Shown here one piece after another: positions 6,411-10,455 of a stretch of DNA of 10,455 bases. Made by a program: the position numbers and the translations under genes. The DNA is from Nitrospinota bacterium. GTDB taxonomy: Bacteria > UBA8248. The DNA lies in assembly GCA_029937135.1 (NCBI GenBank), contig JAPYQX010000079.1, positions 1-10,455 on the forward strand, given 5' to 3'. The notes beneath the pieces were generated by a model. It saw only the letters and a program-made list of their open reading frames with translations. It did not search any database and had not been told where the DNA came from. Within the stretch, counting starts at the first letter, position 1; every line of letters begins with the position of its first letter.

Positions 6411-6866
6411 TTGAAGACGGTACAGAAAACGATCAGGCTTCCGGAAGCAGTGGACAAGGCGATTGCGGATATGGCCCTGGCTCAAAAGATGGAGCCGGCG
6501 GACTTGATGGCGGATGTTCTCTCCCGCTTTGCGCTGCAGGAAGAAAGTCTGGGAAAGGAGGAAACCCAACAAGCGAGAGCGGAAATTCAGTTGAAGGAAA
6601 AGGCCCGCGCCATGGCGCAGGAAATCTGTCGCGATGTATTTGACACCCATGTAACCCTGCGGGTCTTTCAAGAAATCAAGAAAAGCCTCGAGCTTCGCAC
6701 CCTGTACGAGGATGCTATTGGCAGCGAAGGAAATGCGCGGGGGAATCACACCAAGGCCCGGATCGATCGTGTCCTGGGAAGCATCATCAAGGTAGCGGTC
6801 GGCGGAACGGCGCGGACCGAAAACGGAAACCGCGTTTCGATCCAGGTGAAAATGAGTTCGTCGTAA
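6411..6866 (+). CDS. Ribbon-helix-helix DNA-binding protein with long C-terminal extension
   Basis: This 151-residue protein opens with a ribbon-helix-helix pattern: a short strand, QKTIRLPEA (5-13), then helices VDKAIADMALAQKM (14-27) and EPADLMADVLSRFAL (28-42). This is the fold of Arc/CopG/ParD-type regulators. The remaining ~105 residues are charged and mostly helical (EESLGKEETQQARAEIQLKE; AQEICRDVFDTH) with a beta-like basic end (IKVAVGGTARTENGNRVSIQVK), and I do not recognise them; most RHH regulators are far shorter. The start is TTG at 6411 with AGGAGAAGAG directly upstream, a strong ribosome-binding site. It follows the Dam-like gene by 232 bases but has its own promoter and a palindromic operator, so autoregulation is likely. 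An antitoxin, plasmid-type or methylase-linked regulator are all possible. Confidence 0.78.
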   Translation: MKTVQKTIRLPEAVDKAIADMALAQKMEPADLMADVLSRFALQEESLGKEETQQARAEIQLKEKARAMAQEICRDVFDTHVTLRVFQEIKKSLELRTLYEDAIGSEGNARGNHTKARIDRVLGSIIKVAVGGTARTENGNRVSIQVKMSSS

Positions 6867-6961
6867 ACTACACCCCCCTTTACGCAGCCATTGAGATTGT
6901 AACGTACGGGCTTCTTTATATTTTCTCACGTAATTATTTTGGGCTTTTGGGTTACCATCAA

Positions 6962-7225
6962 ATGAAATCTGAAATTCTCAATGCCAGCAGCATTTACCTC
7001 AAAGTGTTCGGCCCAGAAATTATCTATGGGAATTTCGATCTTCGGTGGCTTGAAGAATTCATTAATGACGAGTTAGCCATGTTCTTGGGTTTTGATCATT
7101 CCCCAAAAATCAAAATGGATTTTCGATTTAAAATCCTTCCAATTGCCGTGATTTCAAAAGAAGCGTCTTGGAGTTCGACTGAAATTCTTAACTCGCTAGC
7201 CAGTCGCGCCCCTGTGTGTGTATGA
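6962..7225 (+). CDS. Doubtful small ORF in an AT-rich stretch
   Basis: An 87-residue frame starts at the ATG at 6962 (a TTG at 6947 is also in frame). The product (MKSEILNASSIYLKVFGP... DLRWLEEFINDELAMFLGFD...) has a plausible mix of residues but matches no family I know. No ribosome-binding site is visible. The same frame is open without a start codon right back into the end of the RHH gene, adding a hydrophobic run around YAAIEIVTYGLLYIF; this could mean a decayed gene, a frame disrupted near its start, or chance in AT-rich DNA. Base use differs clearly from the neighbouring genes. It ends 15 bases before the convergent VOC pseudogene. The remaining gap between 6867 and 6961 holds nothing else I can name. 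Confidence 0.28.
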   Translation: MKSEILNASSIYLKVFGPEIIYGNFDLRWLEEFINDELAMFLGFDHSPKIKMDFRFKILPIAVISKEASWSSTEILNSLASRAPVCV

Positions 7226-7240
7226 CCTGCCGCAAACTCC

Positions 7241-7800
7241 CTACAAATGCACGGTAGGCAGCTCCACCTTCTCCGGGTCGTAGCCGTCGCTCTTGATGCG
7301 GGCGGCGTGTTGTTCGCGGTCGAAGATGCCGTCCTCGCCTACGTTCGCCATGTCGCAGAAAATTTCGATGGCGTTTCCGTCGGGGTCGCAAAAGTACATC
7401 GCCCGGCCCCCCCCCCCAGAGCTTGTCTCCGTCCGGGTGGGGCTGTGGACGACGGGCCCGCCGATGAATTCGATCCCGTTATCGCGGAGGTGTTTTTCCC
7501 AGGCGTCGAAGGCAGCCTTGTCCTCGACCTCGAAGGCGAAATGGTGGAGTCCAAAGGCCACCGAATCCCGTGAATTCTCGGGCGGCGGCGGCGGGTCCGG
7601 CCGGGCCTCGGGGATGTTCATCGTCAGGTTGATGACATGATACAGCCCGGTGCAGGTGATGAAGTCCTGCGCCGCCCGCTTGCCCCTCGGCGGGCTGTAG
7701 CGCAGCCGCTCGTTTGTTCTGAATCCTAAAATTTCGCCGACGCTTCGATGTCGCGGACCAGCAGGCCAATGTGCTGAAGGCCTTTCAGTTCAGGGGGCAT
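7241..7800 (-). pseudogene. Frameshifted VOC-family (glyoxalase/dioxygenase-fold) gene
   Basis: The ATG at 7800 (minus strand) has GGAG six bases upstream and encodes MPPELKGLQHIGLLVRDI-EASAKF (24 residues), then hits a TAG at 7728-7726. The family expects a sequence like AKFYR-ILGF here. Resuming one frame over gives EILGFRTNERLRY... FITCTGLYHVINLTMNIPEARP and then the intact second half (FGLHHFAFEV, RAMYFCDPDGNAIEIF) to a TAG at 7241. Both halves are clearly parts of one VOC metalloprotein, with H10, HH in the second module and the terminal glutamate. It is therefore one gene with a frameshift, natural or from sequencing. An 11-base C run (7407-7417) lies in the second half without breaking the frame. 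It is the last gene of the operon, 29 bases after the preceding VOC gene. Confidence 0.82.
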
Positions 7801-7829
7801 CCCGGTCTCCTGTGTTTAAATCAAACCAA

Positions 7830-8225
7830 TTAAGCCTTCACCTGGATGAGCTCCATGTCCACGCCGTCGGGTCCGGTGACGAAGGCCGCGCGGTTTCCGC
7901 TGGGCAACTCGAACAGCGGTGTGGAGATCTCCCCGCCCTTGGCCGTGAAGGCCTCAAGCAATGCATCGATGTCGTCCACCTGAAAGCAGAAGTGATCGAT
8001 GCCGAGGCGCTGTTTTCCGGTGGCCGAGGGTTCGATGTTGTCGGTCTCGCGCACGCCCCGGACGTTGAGCATGCATTCTCCCAGCATCACTCTTACGTTT
8101 CGCGCTCCGCGCAGCTCCTCGTCCCGGAAGATCTCGCCGCCCAGAAATTCGACGTACCATTCGGCTGTCGCCCTGGGGTCCGCGCTGATGAGGTGAACGT
8201 GGTGGTAGTGTCCGACAATGCCCAT
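7830..8225 (-). CDS. VOC-family protein (glyoxalase/bleomycin-resistance/dioxygenase fold), copy A
   Basis: This 131-residue protein is one complete VOC unit made of two beta-alpha-beta-beta-beta modules: YHHVHLISADPRATAEWYVEFLGG (7-30) and IDHFCFQVDDIDALLEAF (76-93). Candidate metal ligands are H9, H78 and E125 in VDMELIQ, the usual VOC pattern. The superfamily covers glyoxalase I, extradiol dioxygenases, epimerases and resistance proteins, so the reaction and substrate cannot be named. The start at 8225 was chosen because the family begins with GHYHHVH; the frame is open 62 codons further, inside the upstream gene. It is about half identical by eye to the next gene upstream (8239-8628), pointing to tandem duplication, with only 13 bases between them. 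Confidence 0.88.
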   Translation of the reverse strand: MGIVGHYHHVHLISADPRATAEWYVEFLGGEIFRDEELRGARNVRVMLGECMLNVRGVRETDNIEPSATGKQRLGIDHFCFQVDDIDALLEAFTAKGGEISTPLFELPSGNRAAFVTGPDGVDMELIQVKA

Positions 8226-8238
8226 GAGATGTCCCTTT

Positions 8239-8628
8239 CTATTTTTTCTGGATGAGTTCGAATAAAACGTTTTCAGGGCCCACAACAAAGGCGGCTTCGC
8301 TGCCGCCCGAATGGGCGAAAATCTCCTCCGCGATCTCGACGCCCCCCGCCCGCATGCGCTTGACCATATCCTCGAGATCGCCAACGAGAAAACAGACGTG
8401 ATCGAGGCCAAAGGGCCGGGCGCCTTCGGTTTCGATGATTTTGTCTGACGGCCGGGGCGTCCGGATGCTCAGCGTCGCTTCCCCGATGCGGACGATGACG
8501 TTTCGCGCCCCGCGAGGCTCCTCGCGGCCAATGACCTCCCCTCCGAGGAATTCTCCAAACCACCGCGCCGCCGCCTCGGGATCGGGGCTGACGATGTGAA
8601 CATGGTGATAGCCGCCGACAACTCCCAT
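8239..8628 (-). CDS. VOC-family protein, copy B
   Basis: This 129-residue VOC protein is closely related to copy A. Shared blocks include YHHVH near the N-terminus, EFLGGE (26-31), RGARNV (39-44), LDHVCFLV (75-82) and ELIQ near the end. Candidate metal ligands H9, H77 and E124 are all kept, so it should bind a divalent metal. The start at 8628 has AAGGAG upstream with good spacing. It follows the bicupin gene by 22 bases and precedes copy A by 13, so the genes are one operon transcribed leftward. The substrate is unknown; the two copies differ most in the loop around residues 56-72 and in the 100-115 segment, which in VOC proteins often shapes the substrate pocket, suggesting different substrates or a heterodimer. 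Confidence 0.88.
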   Translation of the reverse strand: MGVVGGYHHVHIVSPDPEAAARWFGEFLGGEVIGREEPRGARNVIVRIGEATLSIRTPRPSDKIIETEGARPFGLDHVCFLVGDLEDMVKRMRAGGVEIAEEIFAHSGGSEAAFVVGPENVLFELIQKK

Positions 8629-8650
8629 TACAACTCCTTCGCCCGAGTGG

Positions 8651-9424
8651 CTATTTTCCCCACTCAGTGGCGGAGGGAAGGTCCCCTCCTCTGAAATTGA
8701 GAACGACCAAATCACCATCGGAGATTCTGTTGACGTGGTGCCAGGAGCCGCCGGGGATGTGGATCAAGTCCCCCTCGCTGGCCTCGATGTCCTCGCCGTC
8801 GATATGAAAGATCATCTTCCCCTCGCCCCGGACGAGAAAAGACGCCTCGTCCATCTCATCCTGGTGGCGGTGAATTTCGTTCCGGTCGCCGATCTGGCGG
8901 GTAAAGGCAAAAAGTTCGAGAAACTCCGTCGCAAAGAGGTTCGGGGTTCCGATCTTCGGCTCGTTTTCGGGGACACCTTCGAGCAGGTCATCAAAGATAT
9001 TTCTTTGTATGTAGCGGCTTTCCGGAGACCCGCCGGAATTATTTACCGCCGAGGTCTCCTCGTCGCCTTCCGGAACGAAGAAGCTGGAGGGCATTTTTCC
9101 GCCCCTGAAGTTGAATTCGATCAGATCCTCATCCCCGATGTTCAGGAGGTTGTGGTAGCCGCCCCTGTTTCCGAGGAGAACGTCGCCCGCGCGAACCTCG
9201 AATTGCTCACCGTCGATGGTCATTAGACCGCGCCCCTGCCGAATCAGATAGCCCTCGTCCATTTCGGTGTGGTGGCGGTGGTAGGGCGGGCACTGCCCCG
9301 GCGCGAGAACGATGATGCGCACCTCAAGATGCCGCGTTTTGATCAGTATTGGGGATTTCGATCCCCCGCCGGCTTTTTCCTCGTAATTCCATTTGAGGTT
9401 TTTGATATTTCCAATAAGGGGCAT
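8651..9424 (-). CDS. Bicupin (two cupin domains in one protein)
   Basis: This 257-residue protein has two cupin beta-barrels. The first has PPYHRHHTEMDEGYLI (H49, H51, E57) and GDVLLGNRGGYHNLLN (H91). The second has EIHRHQDEMDEASFLV (H185, H187, E193) and GDLIHIPGGSWHHVNR (H229). All metal ligands of both barrels are present, so both sites may bind metal. Each barrel also ends with an echo, NFRGG, suggesting an internal duplication. Bicupins include gentisate and other ring-cleaving dioxygenases, oxalate decarboxylases and binding proteins; I cannot say which this is. I chose the ATG at 9424, with AAGGAG six bases upstream; the frame is open 29 codons further. It is the first gene of the leftward operon with the VOC genes, pointing to a shared small-molecule pathway. 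Confidence 0.9.
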   Translation of the reverse strand: MPLIGNIKNLKWNYEEKAGGGSKSPILIKTRHLEVRIIVLAPGQCPPYHRHHTEMDEGYLIRQGRGLMTIDGEQFEVRAGDVLLGNRGGYHNLLNIGDEDLIEFNFRGGKMPSSFFVPEGDEETSAVNNSGGSPESRYIQRNIFDDLLEGVPENEPKIGTPNLFATEFLELFAFTRQIGDRNEIHRHQDEMDEASFLVRGEGKMIFHIDGEDIEASEGDLIHIPGGSWHHVNRISDGDLVVLNFRGGDLPSATEWGK

Positions 9425-9464
9425 GGCGGCTCCTTGATTGAAGTGACGATTTTTGTTCACCTGG

Positions 9465-9480
9465 TGGGGTTGACTCCCCA
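9465..9480. promoter_or_regulatory. Inverted repeat near the bicupin transcription start
   Basis: TGGGG-TTGACT-CCCCA is a perfect inverted repeat with five-base arms, lying right where transcription from the promoter at 9483-9511 would begin. It could be an operator for the cupin/VOC operon. The arms are short and GC-rich, so chance is possible. Confidence 0.4.
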
Positions 9481-9482
9481 GA

Positions 9483-9511
9483 AACCTAAAGCCTGGCGAG
9501 CCGAGGGTCAA
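9483..9511 (-). promoter_or_regulatory. Candidate promoter of the bicupin-VOC operon
   Basis: Read on the minus strand, TTGACC (9511-9506) is followed after exactly 17 bases by TAGGTT (9488-9483). The -35 matches five of six consensus bases, the -10 only three, so it may need help. It drives transcription leftward, with a short leader to the bicupin ATG at 9424. The 197-base gap also has to hold the rightward nadE signals, for which I see only weak candidates (TTGCGG at 9551, CATGAT at 9574). Confidence 0.4.
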
Positions 9512-9621
9512 TCCCCCGGCGGGTTTCCTGCTTTGTCGCGGGCGGCTCTGTTGCGGATGGCCTGACGAGGCGGCATGATACCGACCGCTGGAAGCTACCC
9601 GAATTATTTAGGAGAGACGAG

Positions 9622-10455
9622 GTGCCGGTTCAGATGAAAGATCTGGTGAACGAGAGCCTTGCGGAGCTTGAGTTGGACGCCCGCCTTACAACGGATTTGC
9701 TAGTCGGCTTCGTCCGGGATGAGGTTAGCAAGGTCGGAGTGGGAAAAATTGTTCTTGGTCTCTCGGGCGGGATTGATAGCGCCCTTTCGGCATTTCTGGC
9801 GGCGCGGGCCATGGGGCCGGAGAATGTCCTTGGCATCTGCATGCCCTACCGCCTTTCGAATCCCCAGAGCGAGGCGGATGCCCGCGAGGTGGCGAAGGCC
9901 TGTGGAATCGCTTTCGAGCGTGTGGAAATTACGCCCCAGGTGGACGCCTATTTCGATAGATATCCGGATGCGACGAACCTAAGGCGGGGGAACAAGATGG
10001 CCCGCGAGCGAATGACGATTCTCTATGATCAATCCGCTGTCGTCAGCGCCCTGGTGGTGGGAACGAGCAACAAGACCGAGCTGCTCCTGGGCTACGGAAC
10101 GCTTTTTGGAGACATGGCCAGCGCGGTCAACCCCATGGGAGATCTTTTCAAAACACAAGTGAGGCAAATTTCGAGGCATGTGGGCGTTCCTGCCGGGGTT
10201 ATCGAAAAGCCGCCGAGCGCGGACCTGTGGGTGGGTCAGACGGACGAAGAGGAGTTGGGCCTTACCTACGGGGAGGTCGATTCCGTCCTTCACTATCTCA
10301 TCGATCACCGTTATGACCGGGCGGAAATTATCGAGAAGGGTTTCGACGCCGAAGTGGTGGACGGAATCCTTCGCTTGATCCAAAGAAGCCAGTACAAGAG
10401 GCGTCTCCCGCTTATCGCCAAAATAAGCCAAAGAACACTCGACCGTGATTTCAGA
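9622..10455 (+). CDS. nadE: NAD+ synthetase, ATP-pyrophosphatase domain (partial, runs off the window)
   Basis: NadE makes NAD+ from nicotinic acid adenine dinucleotide, ATP and ammonia. The frame gives 278 residues with no stop before the window ends. Motifs are the PP-loop [19 protein letters not shown] (about 49-67), [37 protein letters not shown], and [21 protein letters not shown], a signature typical of ammonia-dependent NadE. The end [12 protein letters not shown] is close to the family C-terminus, so only a few residues should be missing. It has no glutaminase domain of its own; that activity may come from the nitrilase-fold protein at 4184-5050. I chose GTG at 9622 with AGGAG seven bases upstream; ATG at 9634 is the alternative. 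Right end is cut by the window border. Confidence 0.95.
   Translation, partial: MPVQMKDLVNESLAELELDARLTTDLLVGFVRDEVSKVGVGKIVLGLSGGIDSALSAFLAARAMGPENVLGICMPYRLSNPQSEADAREVAKACGIAFERVEITPQVDAYFDRYPDATNLRRGNKMARERMTILYDQSAVVSALVVGTSNKTELLLGYGTLFGDMASAVNPMGDLFKTQVRQISRHVGVPAGVIEKPPSADLWVGQTDEEELGLTYGEVDSVLHYLIDHRYDRAEIIEKGFDAEVVDGILRLIQRSQYKRRLPLIAKISQRTLDRDFR

Noticed and set aside
7247..8255. Plus-strand open frames across the VOC operon
   Set aside because: They mirror the minus-strand VOC genes, whose ligands, spacing and start signals are all consistent.
8226..8411. 62-codon N-terminal extension of VOC copy A
   Set aside because: It overlaps the upstream VOC gene in another frame; the family starts at GHYHHVH, and the start at 8225 has a plausible ribosome-binding site.
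5051..9621. Integrase or transposase-bounded mobile element
   Set aside because: No recombinase, transposase, tRNA gene or obvious matching end repeats could be found by eye, so an insertion is suggested only by gene order.

Overview
The window is a mostly GC-rich, gene-dense stretch of bacterial chromosome. It opens with the chromosome-partitioning pair parA-parB, and two parS-like palindromes sit just in front of parA. The parAB genes followed by a bactofilin, an Sec/Lsp-type lipoprotein and a D12-class adenine methylase suggest a Gram-negative, free-living bacterium, perhaps of the broad deltaproteobacterial / Nitrospinota / Tectomicrobia type. That placement is an inference from gene content; nothing in the window fixes the taxon.

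Layout. (1) 49-1935: parS-like sites, parA and parB, overlapping by one base. (2) 1982-4105, same strand: bactofilin; a two-helix small membrane protein; a lipoprotein with a formylglycine-generating-enzyme fold that lacks the catalytic cysteines; and a DsrE-like protein. The last three are joined by ATGA stop/start overlaps, so they form one translationally coupled unit. (3) 4184-5050: a nitrilase-fold amidase whose sequence looks like the glutaminase half of glutamine-dependent NAD+ synthase. (4) 5051-7240: a section with a different character. It holds a Dam-like adenine methylase behind its own -10 element (with a GATC touching it), a ribbon-helix-helix protein behind a strong promoter and a perfect 17-bp palindrome, and an AT-richer stretch with a doubtful small ORF. 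(5) 7241-9424, opposite strand: a four-gene operon reading bicupin > VOC > VOC > VOC. The last VOC gene is broken by a frameshift. (6) 9622-end: nadE, the ATP-dependent synthetase half of NAD+ synthesis, running off the window.

How the genes may work together. ParA/ParB/parS and the bactofilin serve chromosome segregation and cell architecture, and the small membrane protein and lipoprotein may belong to the same envelope-linked module. The nitrilase and NadE look like the two halves of one glutamine-dependent NAD+ synthase, here on separate genes with about 4.6 kb between them. The simplest reading is that the methylase / regulator block and the cupin-VOC operon were inserted between, or grew up between, two formerly adjacent genes. 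The cupin-VOC operon looks like a small metal-dependent dioxygenase/isomerase/lyase-type catabolic or detoxification cluster of unknown substrate. The best candidates for something new are the split NAD synthase with its insert, the palindrome-controlled RHH gene next to a Dam methylase, and the bicupin/triple-VOC operon with a repeat-mediated frameshift.
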